From: Mycobacterium asiaticum
Lineage (GTDB): Bacteria; Actinomycetota; Actinomycetes; Mycobacteriales; Mycobacteriaceae
Assembly: GCF_001673315.1 (NCBI RefSeq)
Contig: NZ_LZLQ01000018.1
Location: 1 to 55,616, forward strand
DNA length: 55,616 nt
Reading direction: 5' to 3'
The position numbers and the translations under genes were made by a program. The notes below the pieces were generated by a model. The model searched no databases, was not told the DNA's origin, and saw only the letters and a program-made list of their open reading frames with translations. Below are positions 1 to 12,400 of the stretch, piece after piece; within the stretch, counting starts at the first letter, position 1, and the number at the start of each line of letters is the position of its first letter.

Positions 1-3000
1 CGGTGGTCGCCGGGGCGCTGTCGCTGGAAGACGGCGCGAAAGTCATCTGCCGCCGCTCCAAGCTGATGACCCGCATCTCGGGCGCCGGAGCCATGGCGTC
101 GGTGGAATTGCCTGCCCAGCAAGTACTTTCGGAGCTGATGGCCCGCGGCATCAACGACGCGGTGGTCGCGGTCGTGGCCTCCCCACAATCCACGGTGATC
201 GGTGGTGCCACCCAGACGGTGCGCGAGTTGGTCGCGGCCTGGGAAGAGCGCGACGTGATGGCTCGCGAGGTGGCCGTCGACGTGGCGTCCCACTCCCCGC
301 AGGTCGACCCGATCCTGGACGACCTGACCGAAGCACTGGCCGACATCACCGCCCTCGAACCCGAGGTGCCCTACTACTCGGCGACGTCTTTCGACCCGCG
401 CGAGGAGCCGTACTGCGACGCCTACTACTGGGCCGATAACCTGCGGCACACGGTGCGTTTCGCGGCGGCCGTGCAGGCCGCCCTCGAGGACGGGTTCCGG
501 GTCTTCAACGAGCTGTCCCCGCACCCGCTGCTCACCCACGCAGTGGACCAAACCGCCAGCAGCCTGGACATGTCAGCCGCCGCGCTGGCCGCGATGCGCC
601 GCGAGCAACCACTGCCCCACGGGTTACGCAGGCTGGTCGGCGACCTGTACGCCGCGGGCGCCGCGGTGGACTTCTCGGTCCTCAACCCCACCGGCAGGCT
701 GGTCGACGCCACCCTGCCGGCCTGGGCACACCGCCGCTTGATGTTGTTGGAAAGCACCGACCGTCTTGCGCACACTCACGCCATCGCCGTGCATCCCTTG
801 TTGGGTTCGCACGTGCGGCTGCCCGAGGAGCCCGAGCGCCACGTCTGGCAGAGCGATATCGGCACTGAGGCACTTCCGTGGCTGGATGACCACCAGATCC
901 ATGGGGCGACCGCGCTGCCCGGTGCCGCCTACTGCGAAATGGCATTGACCGCGGCCCGCACGGTGCTCGGTGACGCGTGCGAAGTCCGCGACGTCAAATT
1001 CGAGCAATTGCTGCTCCTCGACGAACAAACCCCGGTCGGGGCCACCGCGACGGTCGAAGCCCCCGGCATGGTGCCGTTCGTGGTCGAGACGACGCAGGCG
1101 GGGGAACGTACCCGACGCGCGTCGGCCACCCTGCACGCCGTCGAGGAAGACGAAGACTGTGTTCCGGACGCCCGGGACATCGAAACCTTGCTGGCCAGCC
1201 ACACCAACGCCGTGGACGGGGACGACCTGCGGGGCGAGGCCGACGTGCGCGGCATCCAGTTCGGTCCCGCGTTCTGCGGTCTGGCCACCGCATATACCGC
1301 CGAGACAGACGACAGCGTGCTGGCCGAGGTGGGGCTGCCTGTCTCCATCCGATCCCAGCAAGGGGGCTACGGGATCCATCCGGCGCTGCTCGACGCTTGC
1401 TTCCAGTCAGTGGCCGCGCATCCCAGTCTGCGCGACGCCGGTAACGGCGGTCTGCTACTCCCCTTGGGCGTCAACAGGATTCGCTCCTACGGGCCGGCCC
1501 GCAATGCCCGGTATTGCCTCACGACGGTGACCCCCGCCGGCTCAGGGGTGGACGCCGACATCGACATCCTCGACGAGCACGGCACCGTGCTGTTGGCCGT
1601 GCACGGCCTGCAGATGGGCACCGGATCCTCGCCGAGCAGCGAGCGAGACCGGGTGCTGAGCGAACGGTTGCTGGCCATCGAATGGCAGGAGCGCGAGCTG
1701 CCCGAGAAGACGGTGACCGAACCGGGCAACTGGCTGCTGATCAGCACCTCCGAAGGCGCCGATATGACGGCGACCCAGTTGACCGACGCGCTGAAGATGC
1801 ACGACGCCCAGAGCACCACCATGTCCTGGCCGCTGCACGGTGACCACGAGGCGGAGGCGCAACGGCTGCGCGAACAGTTCGAGACCGGTGCCTTCTCGGG
1901 TCTGGTCATGCTGACCGAACGTCAGACCGGGACAGACGAAGAGTCGGTTGACCGCGGCGCCGAATACGTCAAGCTTGCCGTTCGCATCGCCCGCGAGCTG
2001 CCCGAACTGGTCGGCCAGTCGCCCCGGCTCTACGTGCTGACGCGCAATGCCCAGACCGTGCTGGCCGGGGACAGCCCCAACCTGGAACAAGGCGGCCTTC
2101 GTGGCCTGCTGCGGGTGATCGCCGCCGAGCACCCGCACCTGAAGGTCAGCTACATAGACCTTGCAAACGAGCCTGCTGAGCACGAGGCCGAGCAGGTGGC
2201 ACGTCAGCTGCTGCTGGCCAGCGACGAGGACGAGACCGCTTGGCGCGATGATCGCTGGTACACCGCGCGCTTGTACCCGGCTCCGCTGCGGCCGGAGGAA
2301 CGCCACACCACCGTCGTCGAGCATCGGGAGCAGGGCATGCGGCTGCAGGTCCGCACGCCCGGTGACCTGCAAACGATGGAGCTCACGGCGTTCGACCGGG
2401 AGTCCCCGGGTCCGAACGAGATCGAGGTGGCCGTCAGCGCCTCGAGTATCAACTTCGCCGACGTGCTGGCCGCCTATGGGCGTTGCCCCACTTTCGACGG
2501 CAAGCAACCGCCGCTCGGACTGGATTTCGCCGGAGTGGTGACCGCCGTGGGACCAGAGGTCACAGACCACAAGGTCGGCGATCACGTGGGTGGATTGTCC
2601 CCGCAGGGGTGCTGGTCGAATTTCGTCACGTGTGACGCACGTCTGGCCACCACGCTGCCCGAGGGGCTGACCGACGCACAGGCCGCCGCGGTGACCACCG
2701 CTTCGGCCACCGCGTGGTACGGCTTGTCGGATTTGGCCCGGATCAAAGCCGATGACAAGGTGCTCATCCATTCCGGAACGGGAGGGGTGGGACAGGCGGC
2801 GATCGCGATCGCGCGCGCCGCCGGGGCCGAGATCTACGCCACGGCGGGTAGCGAGAAGCGTCGGCAAGTTTTGCGCGACATGGGGATCGAGCATGTCTAC
2901 GACTCCCGCAGCACCGCGTTCGCCGAGCAGATCCGTCGCGACACCGACGGCTACGGCGTGGACATCGTGCTCAACTCCGTCACCGGGGCCGCGCAGTTGG

Positions 3001-4406
3001 CCGGGATCAGGCTGCTGGCGATGGGCGGACGGTTCGTCGAGATCGGCAAGCTCGACATCTACGGAGACACCAAGGTAGGCCTCTTCCCGTTCCGGCAGAA
3101 CCTGGCGTTCTACGGCGTCGACCTGGCGTTGATGTCGCGGACGCACCCCGCCCAGGTCCGCGGCCTGTTGAACACGGTGTATCAGCAGACGGCCGACGGC
3201 GTGCTGCCGCTGCCCGAGGCCACCCACTACCCGCTGGCCGAGGCCGCCACCGCGGTCCGCGTGATGGGCGCTGCCGAACACACCGGCAAGCTCATCCTCG
3301 ACGTCCCGCGCTCCGGTCGCAGCAGCGTGGTCCTGCCGCCAGAGCAGGCCCGCGCCTTCCGTACCGACGGCGCCTACGTCATTACCGGCGGCCTGGGCGG
3401 TCTCGGATTGTTCCTGGCCGAGAAGATGGCGAACGCCGGCGCGGGGCGCATCGTGCTCAGCTCGCGCTCGCAGCCCAGCCAGCAAGCGCTTGAAACCATC
3501 GAGATGATCCGCGCCCTCGGATCCGATGTGGTGGTGGAATGCGGCGACATCGCCGAGGCGGGCACCGCGGAGAGACTGGTCGCCGCCGCGACCGCCACTG
3601 GCCTGGGGTTGCGCGGTGTACTGCACGGCGCAGCCCTGGTCGAGGACGCCACGCTGCTCAACATCACCGACGAACTCGTCGAGCGGGACTGGAAGCCGAA
3701 GGTGCACGGCGCCTGGAATCTGCATCAGGCGCTGCAGAAGGTGGAAGCCGAGCAGCCGTTGGACTGGTTCTGCTCCTTCTCTTCGGCCGCGGCGCTGGCC
3801 GGCTCACCCGGTCAGGGCGCGTATGCCGCGGCCAACAGCTGGCTGGATGCCTTCGCCTTGTGGCGGCGATCCCAGGGCCTGCCGGCCAGTTCGATCGCCT
3901 GGGGCGCTTGGGGCGAGATCGGCCGCGGCACCACATACGCCGAAACCTCCGGCGACTCGATCGACCCGGAAGACGGCGCCTACGCTTTCGAGGCGCTACT
4001 GCGGCACAACCGGGCCTACACCGGTTATGCGCCGGTCACCGGTTCAGCCTGGCTGGCCGCCTTTGCCCAGCGCAGTCCGTTCGCGGAGGCATTCAAGTCC
4101 GCCGGCAAGGGCCGGTCGGGCAACAGCAGGTTCCTTGCCGAGCTCGCTGAGCTGGACCGCGAGGAATGGCCCGCACGGCTGCGTCGCATGATCTCCGAGC
4201 AGGTTGGTCTGATCCTGCGTCGCGCGGTGGACGTCGACCGGCCGCTCTCCGAGTTCGGTCTGGACTCGCTGGGGAACCTGGAACTGCGCACGCACATCGA
4301 GTCCGAGGTCAAGATTCGGGTTACAACGACCGACATCACGACCGTCCGCGGTCTAGCTGATCACCTTTACGACGAATTGACATCAAAAGGCGACGCAGCA
4401 ACACCC
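1..4406 (+). repeat. Long direct repeat, copy A (pks5 paralogue)
   Basis: The AT(C-terminal half)-DH-ER-KR-ACP part of the first PKS aligns along its whole length with copy B at 8361-12757; base 3 matches base 8363. By eye many stretches of tens of bases are nearly identical, for example around the KR start and the ER cofactor loop. Same orientation, about 8.3 kb apart, so homologous recombination would delete the papA-like gene and fuse the two synthases. Confidence 0.8.
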
Positions 4407-4409
4407 TAA
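1..4409 (+). CDS. pks5: Pks5-like type I polyketide synthase, C-terminal part (cut by window start)
   Basis: Reading is open from the window edge (codons in phase from base 3), so the KS domain and the front of the AT domain lie outside. Visible order on the 1468-residue fragment is: rest of AT (about 1-215, with the VASH motif that fits methylmalonyl-CoA choice), DH (about 255-540, HxxxGxxxxP motif intact at His297), ER (about 780-1110, NADPH motif SGTGGVGQA near 924), KR (about 1120-1310, TGGLGGLG) and ACP (FGLDSLG, phosphopantetheine Ser about 1422). A full reducing set after AT is typical of mycocerosic-acid-synthase-like enzymes that add methylmalonyl units iteratively to make multimethyl-branched acids. 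It ends 57 bases before the papA-like gene on the same strand and is a close paralogue of the PKS at 6476. Whether this copy or the other makes the main LOS acyl chain cannot be told here. Confidence 0.95.
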   Translation, partial: VVAGALSLEDGAKVICRRSKLMTRISGAGAMASVELPAQQVLSELMARGINDAVVAVVASPQSTVIGGATQTVRELVAAWEERDVMAREVAVDVASHSPQVDPILDDLTEALADITALEPEVPYYSATSFDPREEPYCDAYYWADNLRHTVRFAAAVQAALEDGFRVFNELSPHPLLTHAVDQTASSLDMSAAALAAMRREQPLPHGLRRLVGDLYAAGAAVDFSVLNPTGRLVDATLPAWAHRRLMLLESTDRLAHTHAIAVHPLLGSHVRLPEEPERHVWQSDIGTEALPWLDDHQIHGATALPGAAYCEMALTAARTVLGDACEVRDVKFEQLLLLDEQTPVGATATVEAPGMVPFVVETTQAGERTRRASATLHAVEEDEDCVPDARDIETLLASHTNAVDGDDLRGEADVRGIQFGPAFCGLATAYTAETDDSVLAEVGLPVSIRSQQGGYGIHPALLDACFQSVAAHPSLRDAGNGGLLLPLGVNRIRSYGPARNARYCLTTVTPAGSGVDADIDILDEHGTVLLAVHGLQMGTGSSPSSERDRVLSERLLAIEWQERELPEKTVTEPGNWLLISTSEGADMTATQLTDALKMHDAQSTTMSWPLHGDHEAEAQRLREQFETGAFSGLVMLTERQTGTDEESVDRGAEYVKLAVRIARELPELVGQSPRLYVLTRNAQTVLAGDSPNLEQGGLRGLLRVIAAEHPHLKVSYIDLANEPAEHEAEQVARQLLLASDEDETAWRDDRWYTARLYPAPLRPEERHTTVVEHREQGMRLQVRTPGDLQTMELTAFDRESPGPNEIEVAVSASSINFADVLAAYGRCPTFDGKQPPLGLDFAGVVTAVGPEVTDHKVGDHVGGLSPQGCWSNFVTCDARLATTLPEGLTDAQAAAVTTASATAWYGLSDLARIKADDKVLIHSGTGGVGQAAIAIARAAGAEIYATAGSEKRRQVLRDMGIEHVYDSRSTAFAEQIRRDTDGYGVDIVLNSVTGAAQLAGIRLLAMGGRFVEIGKLDIYGDTKVGLFPFRQNLAFYGVDLALMSRTHPAQVRGLLNTVYQQTADGVLPLPEATHYPLAEAATAVRVMGAAEHTGKLILDVPRSGRSSVVLPPEQARAFRTDGAYVITGGLGGLGLFLAEKMANAGAGRIVLSSRSQPSQQALETIEMIRALGSDVVVECGDIAEAGTAERLVAAATATGLGLRGVLHGAALVEDATLLNITDELVERDWKPKVHGAWNLHQALQKVEAEQPLDWFCSFSSAAALAGSPGQGAYAAANSWLDAFALWRRSQGLPASSIAWGAWGEIGRGTTYAETSGDSIDPEDGAYAFEALLRHNRAYTGYAPVTGSAWLAAFAQRSPFAEAFKSAGKGRSGNSRFLAELAELDREEWPARLRRMISEQVGLILRRAVDVDRPLSEFGLDSLGNLELRTHIESEVKIRVTTTDITTVRGLADHLYDELTSKGDAATP

Positions 4410-4456
4410 TGAGGTAAAAAAGACCAAGCGCCGCTGCTTGGCAGCTGGCAGATACG

Positions 4457-4462
4457 AGGAGG
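4457..4462 (+). promoter_or_regulatory. Ribosome binding site deciding the papA-like GTG start
   Basis: AGGAGG lies four bases before GTG at 4467. It is a near-perfect Shine-Dalgarno sequence and is why the non-ATG start is preferred over later in-frame ATGs. Confidence 0.6.
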
Positions 4463-4466
4463 AAGC

Positions 4467-5912
4467 GTGATCATAGGCGGGGGATCAGCAGACGTCACTC
4501 TCGGCGTAGGAATTGTCTACGACTGGGAGCCAGGACCGGGCACGGTCGTGACGTGGCAGCCGACACCGGCATCGCGCGCGAGAGCCAAGCAAGCACCGGT
4601 TGTTGACGTGCCCCCGAGTTCCATGCAGGCCGGCCACTTGCGCGGATATGTGGAATTCGGCGAGCGTGGGCTCGACTATTCACGTCTGGTAATGGGTTCT
4701 TGGGAAATTCCCGGTAAGTGCGATATTCGCACTATGACGCACGTCATCAATGCCCACGTGCGCCGGCATGAAACGTACCGGAGCTGGTTCGAATACAACG
4801 GGCCGAAGGACATTGTCCGGCACAAAATCCAGAATCCTCGCGACATTCAGCTCGCGCCGGTTCAGCACGGTCAATTGACGCAGCCGGAATGGCGGAACCT
4901 CGTTGTTTCGACGCCGGCTCCCCTGGAATGGGACTGCTTCCGGTTCGGTCTGATTCAGCACGAGAATCACTGCTCGCTCTTCGCCATTGTCGACCACCTG
5001 CACTGCGACCCCGCGGTCGTTTCCTCGCTGTATGTGGAGATCCTGACCAACTACCGCGCGCTGCTCGAGGGCAAGCCGCCGCTGGTCATGCCGGAGCCGG
5101 GCAGCCACGACAACTTCTGCATCCGTGAGGCGAAGACGTCGGCCGACTGCACCCTGGACTCCCCCGATGTCCGCAAATGGATCGACTTTGCCGAGAACAA
5201 CGGTGGTGGCCTGCCGGAATTCCCGTTGCCGCTGGGTGAGCAGACGCTGACCTGCGGTGGCGACATCCTGATCGAGAAACTGCTGACCCCTGAGCAAACA
5301 GCGAAGTTCGAAGCCAGGTGCATGGCCGCGCAGGCTCGGTTCAGCGGCGGCCTGTTCGGTTGCGTCGCGTTGGCGCACCACGAACTGACCGGCCAGGACA
5401 GGTACTTCGGCATGACTCCGGTCGACAAGCGGACGTCGCCGGAGGAATACCTCTCGATGGGTTGGTTCACCGGCGCGGTGCCTTACACCGTGGAAATCGA
5501 CCCGAATTCTTTCGAGGAAACCGCTCGCTCCACGCAGGCGTCGTTCGATGACAACATCGATATGGCGAATGTGCCTTACGAGCGCGTTCTGGAATTGGCG
5601 CCGTGGCTGAAGCGCAATTCGTCTCAGTTCTTCATGACGAATTACATGGACGCCGGTTTGCCGCCGCTTTCCGCGGTGGTCGCAACCGCACTGAAGGGTG
5701 CAAATGCAACGGCCTACAACGACGGCAGGAACCCGGCCTACCTCTACTTCTCGGTAATTCGCCTTTTCGACGAGGTTTCGGTCATGGTGAACTTCCCGAA
5801 TAACCCGGTTGCCCGCGAGTCGGTGACCCGTTACCTGGAGGTACTGAAGTCGGTGTTCGCGCGTGCCGCCGAGGGCCAGTACGCAAACGCCGCAGTTCAG
5901 GTAGCACAATAG
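4467..5912 (+). CDS. PapA-family polyketide-associated acyltransferase (PapA3/PapA4-like)
   Basis: 481 residues, the usual length for PapA1/2/3-type enzymes, which transfer polyketide or fatty acyl groups onto trehalose. The catalytic HxxxD motif is visible as DHLHCDP near residues 175-181; the Gly that often follows Asp is Pro here. The N-terminal pattern (GPGTVVTWQP, then LRGYVEFGERGLDYSRL) is typical of the PapA group that works with MAS-like synthases. It sits between two pks5 paralogues, the arrangement of LOS-producing mycobacteria, where M. marinum PapA4 has been shown to acylate the LOS trehalose core. The start is GTG with a strong ribosome site. A perfect inverted repeat follows the stop. 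Specific acyl position and donor are inferred. Confidence 0.92.
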   Translation: MIIGGGSADVTLGVGIVYDWEPGPGTVVTWQPTPASRARAKQAPVVDVPPSSMQAGHLRGYVEFGERGLDYSRLVMGSWEIPGKCDIRTMTHVINAHVRRHETYRSWFEYNGPKDIVRHKIQNPRDIQLAPVQHGQLTQPEWRNLVVSTPAPLEWDCFRFGLIQHENHCSLFAIVDHLHCDPAVVSSLYVEILTNYRALLEGKPPLVMPEPGSHDNFCIREAKTSADCTLDSPDVRKWIDFAENNGGGLPEFPLPLGEQTLTCGGDILIEKLLTPEQTAKFEARCMAAQARFSGGLFGCVALAHHELTGQDRYFGMTPVDKRTSPEEYLSMGWFTGAVPYTVEIDPNSFEETARSTQASFDDNIDMANVPYERVLELAPWLKRNSSQFFMTNYMDAGLPPLSAVVATALKGANATAYNDGRNPAYLYFSVIRLFDEVSVMVNFPNNPVARESVTRYLEVLKSVFARAAEGQYANAAVQVAQ

Positions 5913-5924
5913 AATCTGCACTTC

Positions 5925-5969
5925 CAGTATTGCGCCCCCGTCCAATCGAAAGGCGGGGGCGCAATACTG
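5925..5969 (+). terminator. Strong hairpin terminator after the papA-like gene
   Basis: Perfect 16-base inverted repeat: CAGTATTGCGCCCCCG at 5925-5940 and its complement at 5954-5969, with a 13-base loop, starting 12 bases after the stop codon. There is no T-run, as is common for mycobacterial intrinsic terminators. It should separate the upstream pks5-papA transcript from the next pks5 gene. Confidence 0.8.
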
Positions 5970-6475
5970 AAAGCAGGCGGTACAGGGCATCAGCAGCAAC
6001 GCCAAGTGCTCAGAATTAATTGCGAAACGACAAATAGACCAAGCCAGCAGCAAACTGCTGTCGGCAATATCACACCCGGCTCGCCGAGGACGACTCGGCG
6101 CCATGGGCACTGAGACGCGAGCATACGTCGGTGACCACACCGCGCGTGGCGGTTTCGCAGAATTCGCTCGATTCGCGCTGGGTACCGGTCCGAATGAGCG
6201 GCGTTCAGCTTCGGAAATCAGCGTCACCGCGTACCAATTTTTTTGTACGACCGCACCGATTTTTCCACATCGATCAGGCTGAGCGGATACGCTGCAGAAC
6301 AGGCAAGAACTGCAGGTGAGCTTTGCCGTGGGGGTCGTAGCAGGCGCGCTGCGCCGCTGGAATTCTGGCCCGGATCGAGACAGCTGGCACTGCTTGCCGG
6401 ATGCTTCATGCGGGCTCGGAGCCACGGACGAAGTCCAAACGGGTAGGACACACGGGTAGGGAGAGGTGAACGACC
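5970..6475 (+). promoter_or_regulatory. Intergenic region carrying the promoter of the second pks5
   Basis: About 500 bases with no convincing gene. Because a hairpin closes the upstream unit, a promoter for the next pks5 is expected here; no sigma consensus was assigned. It contains A/T-rich runs around 6235-6265. A 9-base direct repeat ACGGGTAGG (6439-6447 and 6452-6460) lies just before the Shine-Dalgarno-like GAGAGG (6461-6466) of the GTG start at 6476. Confidence 0.45.
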
Positions 6476-9400
6476 GTGGACAGGTCTGGCGTGACTCCAG
6501 TTGCCGTCATCGGTATGGCGTGCCGACTGCCGGGGGGCATCGACTCCCCCGAGATGTTGTGGGAGGCATTGCTGCGCGGCGACGACTTCGTCACCGAAGT
6601 GCCCGCCCACCGCTGGGACGTCGAGGAGTTTTACGACCCCGAACCGGGTGTACCGGGCCGAACGGTGTGTAAGTGGGGCGCGTTCCTCGAGGACGTCGCC
6701 GACTTCGACCCCGAATTCTTCGGGATCACCGAGCGCGAGGCGACGGAGATGGATCCGCAACACCGCCTGCTGCTGCAAACCGCGTGGGAGGCCATGGAGC
6801 ACGGTGGTCTGACCCGCGAAGCCCTGGCCAAGGTGCAGACCGGCGTGTTCGTCGGCCTGATGCACGACGACTACCTGTTCATGCACGCCGACGCGGACAC
6901 CTTGAGCGGCCCGTACGGGTACATGGGTAACAGTTTCGCAATGGGGTCCGGCCGGATCTCCTACGCCATGGGACTGAGCGGTCCGGCGATGACGGTCGAC
7001 ACCGCATGCTCGTCGGGGTTGTCTGCCATCCATTTGGCCTGCCAGAGCCTGCACAACGGCGAAAGCGACCTGGCGCTGGCCGGCGGCGCTTCGGTGACCC
7101 TCGAACCGCGAAAGGCCGCTTCGGGTTCGGCCATCGGAATGTTGTCGCCCACCGGGCACTGCCACGCATTCGACGTCAATGCCGACGGCTTCGTCTCCGG
7201 CGAGGGTTCAGTGATGATCCTGCTCAAGCGCCTCGAGGATGCGCAGCGCGACGGCGACCGGATCCTGGCGGTGGTGCGCGGCACCGCCGCCAATCAGGAC
7301 GGTCGCACCGTCAACATCGTGACGCCGTCGCGGCCCGCCCAGGTCAACGCCTACCGGACGGCGCTGGCCGCGGGCGGCGTCGATCCGAGCACGGTCGGCA
7401 TGGTCGAAGCCCATGGCACCGGCACCCCGATCGGTGACCCGATCGAGTACGCCAGCCTGGCCGAGGTCTACGGCACTAACAGGCCGTGCGCGCTGGCGTC
7501 GGTCAAGACGAACTTCGGCCACACGCAGTCGGCCGCCGGCGCGCTGGGCATGATGAAGGTGGTCCTGGCCCTGCAGCACGGGATGATCCCGCAGAACCTG
7601 CACTTCACCGCCATGCCGGAGAAGTTCGCCGAAATCGAGACCAATCTTTTTGTGCCGCAGGACAATACACCGTGGCCTATTGACCAGGGCCCGCGCCGTG
7701 CGGCGGTGTCGTCCTACGGGTTCTCCGGCACCAACGTGCATGCGGTGCTGGAGCAGGCGCCGGCACAGCCGGCGTCCAAAACCGTCGATCCAGAAGCCGC
7801 CGCCCCGCTAGCGGGCGCACTGATCTTCCCGTTGTCGGCTTCGTCCGAGGACGGCCTGCGCCACACCGTGGCCCGCCTCGCCGATTGGATCGACGCGCAG
7901 GAAGACCTCGAGATTTCCGACCTCGCCTACACGCTGGCTCGCCGGCGCTCCCCCAGAGCAGCACGCACTACCGTCCTTGCCGACAGTCGCGAGCAGCTGA
8001 CCGAGGAACTGCGTGCGATCGCCGCCGGCGAGGTGCCCTACCCGCAAGCGACCGGGCAGGACGACAGGGGACCCGTCTGGGTGTTCTCTGGGCAGGGCTC
8101 GCAGTGGGCCGAGATGGGCAAGGATTTGCTGGCCACCGAACCGGTGTTCGCGGCCAAGGTTGCCGAAATCGAGCCGCTGATCGCGGCCGAATCCGGCTTC
8201 TCGGTCACCGAGGCGATGACTGCGGCCGAGAAGGTGACCGGTATCGACCGTGTTCAGCCCACGATCTTCGCTATGCAGGTGGCGCTGGCCGCGGCCATGA
8301 AGGCCTACGGCGCCAACCCCGGCGCTGTTATCGGCCACTCGCTGGGTGAGTCTGCCGCGTCCGTCGTAGCCGGCGCGTTGTCGCTGGAAGACGGTGTGAA
8401 GGTGATCTGCCGGCGTTCCAAGCTGATGACCCGCATCTCCGGAGCGGGCGCCATGGCGTCGGTCGAACTTCCCGCCGAGGAAGTGATCACGCAGTTGGTG
8501 GCGCGCGGCGTCAGCGACGTCGTGGTGGCGGTGGTCGCCTCGCCGCAGTCCACCGTGATCGGCGGCGATACCCAGACGGTGCGTGACCTGGTCGCGGCCT
8601 GGGAAGAACGCGACGTGCTGGCTCGCGAGGTAGCGGTGGACGTGGCGTCGCACTCCCCGCAGGTCGACCCCATCCTCGACGAGCTCTACGAGGTGTTGGC
8701 CGACATCGAGCCGCTGCAACCCGACGTGCCGTACTACTCGGCGACGTCGTTCGACCCCCGCGAGGAGCCGTACTGCGACGCCGGTTACTGGGCGGACAAC
8801 CTGCGCCACACGGTGCGCTTTGCCGCGGCGGTGCAGGCGGCGCTGGAGGACGATTTCCGGGTCTTCACCGAGCTGTCCCCGCATCCGCTGCTGACGAACG
8901 CGGTCGACCAGACCGCACGTGGACTGGACAAGACAGCCGCTGCCCTGGCCGGTATGCGCCGCGAGCAGCCGCTGCCGCACGGATTACGGGGGCTGGTGGG
9001 TGACCTCTACTCCGCCGGCGCCGCAGTGGACTTCGCGGTGCTGTACCCCGACGGGCAACTGCTGGATGCTCCGCTGCCTAGCTGGAGTCAGCGTTCGCTG
9101 TTCCTGGCGACCAGCGGTCTGGATTCGGTCGCGCGCCGCAGTGCCCTGGTTCCCGCGCATCCGCTGATGGGTGTGCACGTGCGGCTGCCCGAAGAGCCCG
9201 AGCGCCACGTCTGGCAGGGCGAAGTGGGTACCGAGGCGGTGCCGTGGCTGGCCGACCACCAGATCCGCAGCGCGGCCGCGTTACCGGGAGCCGCGTACTG
9301 CGAGATGGCACTGGTCGCGGCCCGCACCGTGCTGGGCGACGCGGCCGAAGTTTGCGACCTGCAATTCGAGCACTCGCTGTTTCTTGACGATGTGACGCCG

Positions 9401-12400
9401 ATCGGCATCACGGCAACCTTCGAGGCGCCCGACATCGTCGGCTTCACCGTGGAGAACAACCGGGAGGGGCGTTACCAGCGGCAGGCGACCGCCATCCTGC
9501 GTGCCGCCGACCCCGCGGACGAACCCCAGGTGCACGATCTGAATGCGTTGTTGGCGAAGCACTTACGGCCGGTGGACGGCGAGGAAATCCGGAAATGGAT
9601 GGACAAGCGCGGCCATCGGCTCGGTGCGGCCTTCGCCGGCCTCGGCGGTGCCCACATCCCCGAAAGCGCCGGCAACACGGTGCTCGCCGAAGTCGCGCTG
9701 CCCGGCCCGCTACGGCCCCAGCAGAGCACCTACGGATTGGTACATCCGGCGTTGCTGGACGCGTGCTTCCAGGCGGTGGCGGCCCACCCCAGCGTCGGCA
9801 GCCATGACGGCGCGGCCTCCGGTGGGTTGTTGTTGCCGTTGAGGATTCGGCGGTTGCGGGCCTACGGGCCGGCCCGGCACGCCCGGTACTGCTACGCGAC
9901 GGTGACGGCCTGCGGTACCGCCGGGGTGGAGGCGGACCTGGACATCGTCGATGAGCACGGCACCGTGCTGATCGCGGTGCGTGGTCTGCAGCTGGGCACC
10001 GGCGCTTCGCCGGACAGCGAGCGCGAGCGGGTGCTCAGCGAGCGGCTGCTGACGATCGAGTGGCAACCGAGCGAACTGCCCGACCAGACGGTCACCGAGC
10101 CCGGCAGCTGGCTGTTGATCAGCACCTCCGAGGCGGCCGACATGACGGCGACGGCTCTTACCGACGCGCTGAAGATGCATGACGCTCAGGCCACCACGCT
10201 GTCCTGGCCGTTCGCCGCCGATCACGGCGCGCACGCCCAGGAACTGCGCAGCCAACTGGAAGCCGGTGCTTTCCACGGGGTGGTGCTGCTCACCGCACCG
10301 CAGCAGCACGCGGACCGGCAGGCCGGTGACCGTGGTCGGCAATACGTCGAGCACGTGGTGCGCATCGCCCGTGAACTCCCCGAACTGCTGGGCTCGCCGC
10401 CGCGGCTGTACGCCCTGACGCGTTGCGCTCAGACGGTGTTGGCCGAGGACTGCGCCAACCTCGAGCAGGGCGGTCTGCGCGGCTTGCTGCGGGTGATCAG
10501 CTCGGAAAATCCGCAACTCAAGGTCAGTTACATCGACATCGACGAGCAGACTGCGGTCGAGCGCGTCGCCCGGCAGCTGTTGTTGGCCACCGACGAAGAC
10601 GAGTCGGCGTGGCGCAACGACGGCTGGTACACCGCCCGGATGCTGCCCACCCCGCTGCAGCCCAAGGAACGTCAAACCACCATCGTCGCCCACGACGAAG
10701 CCGGCATGCGGCTGCAGATCCGCACCCCCGGTGACCTGGAGACTTTGGAGTTCACCGCATTCGACCGGGTCCCTCCTGGCCCGGGCGAGATCGAGGTCGC
10801 GGTCAGTGCGTCCAGCATCAACTTCGCCGACGTGCTGGCCACCTTCGGCCGCTACCAGACCTTCGACGGGCAACAGCCCGAACTCGGTCTGGACTTCAGC
10901 GGCGTGGTGACCGCGGTCGGATCCGGCGTCACCCACCACCAGGTCGGTGATCACGTCGCGGGTCTGTCCAACAACGGCTGCTGGGCCACGTTCCTCACCT
11001 GCGACGCGCGCCTTGCCGCCACCGTGCCCGACGGCCTGACCGATGCCCAGGCGGCCGCTGCCACCACCGCCTACGCCACCGCCTGGTACGGCCTGCAGGA
11101 ACTGGCGCGGATACGCGCCGGAGACAAGGTACTGATTCACTCCGCGACCGGCGGGGTGGGCCAGGCGGCCATCGCGATCGCGCGCGCCGCCGGTGCCCAC
11201 ATCTTCGCCACGGCCGGCAGCCCTGAGCGGCGGGACATGTTGCACGGCATGGGAATCGAGCATGTCTATGACTCCCGCAGCACCGCCTTCGCTGAGCAGA
11301 TCCGCCGAGACACCGACGGCTACGGCGTGGACATCGTGCTCAACTCCCTGACCGGTGCCGCCCAGCAGGCCGGGATCAAATTGCTGGCCCTGGGTGGACG
11401 GTTCGTCGAGATCGGCAAGCGCGACATCTACTCCAATACGCGGCTGGAACTGTTCCCGTTCCGGCAGAACCTGGCGTTCTACGGCGTCGACCTGGCGCTG
11501 ATGGCCGACAGCCACCCGGATCAGGTCCACGACCTGTTGAACACGGTGTACCAGCAGATTTCTACCGGCGCGCTGCCGACGCCGGAAGTCACCCACTACC
11601 CGATGGCGGACGCGGCCACCGCGATCCGGGTGATGGGGGCCGCCGAACACACGGGCAAGTTGATCCTCGATGTTCCCCATGTCGGGCGCAGTAGCGTGGT
11701 GATGCCACCCGATCAGGCCCCGGCGTTCCGGGGCGACGGCTCCTACATCATCACCGGCGGTCTCGGCGGCCTCGGTTTGTTCCTGGCCGAGAAGATGGCT
11801 AGCGCCGGCGCCGGCCGCATCGTACTGAGCTCCCGCTCCCAGCCCACCCAAAAGGCTTTGGAGACAATCGAGTTGGTCCGCGCGATCGGCTCCGACGTGG
11901 TAGTGGAGTGCGGCGACATCGCCGAGGCGGGCACCGCGGAGAGGCTGGTGGCCACCGCCACTGCGACCGGTCTGCCGTTGCGCGGGGTGCTGCATGCGGC
12001 CGCAGTGGTCGAGGACGCCACGTTGCCCAACATCACCGAGGAACTGATCCGGCGCGACTGGGCGCCCAAGGTGCACGGTGCGTGGAATCTGCACGAGGCT
12101 GTGCAGGGCCGGGAAACCGAGCAGCCGCTGGACTGGTTCTGCCTGTTCTCCTCGGCGGCTGCCCTGGTGGGTTCACCCGGCCAGGGGGCTTATGCGGCGG
12201 CCAACAGCTGGCTGGACGCGTTCACCCACTGGCGGCGGGCTCAGGGCCTGCCCGCCACGTCGATCGCCTGGGGGCCCTGGGGTGAAATCGGTCGTGCGAC
12301 GTCCTTCGCCGAAGCGGCCGGTGACGCCATCCAGCCCGAGGAGGGTGCGTACGCGTTCGAGGCTCTGCTGCGGCACAACCGCGCCTACACCGGCTACGCC

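Noticed and set aside
1542..3725. 727-residue minus-strand open frame opposite the first pks5
   Set aside because: It is a shadow of GC-rich PKS coding sequence: low-complexity Gly/Arg/His/Gln composition, no domain, and the plus strand has clear PKS domains.
4680..6425. 581-residue minus-strand open frame across papA and the intergenic region
   Set aside because: No family motif, and it runs over the strongly supported papA gene and its terminator hairpin.
9710..12094. 794-residue minus-strand open frame opposite the second pks5
   Set aside because: Same shadow in the same codon phase as the one opposite the first copy; it follows from PKS codon use.
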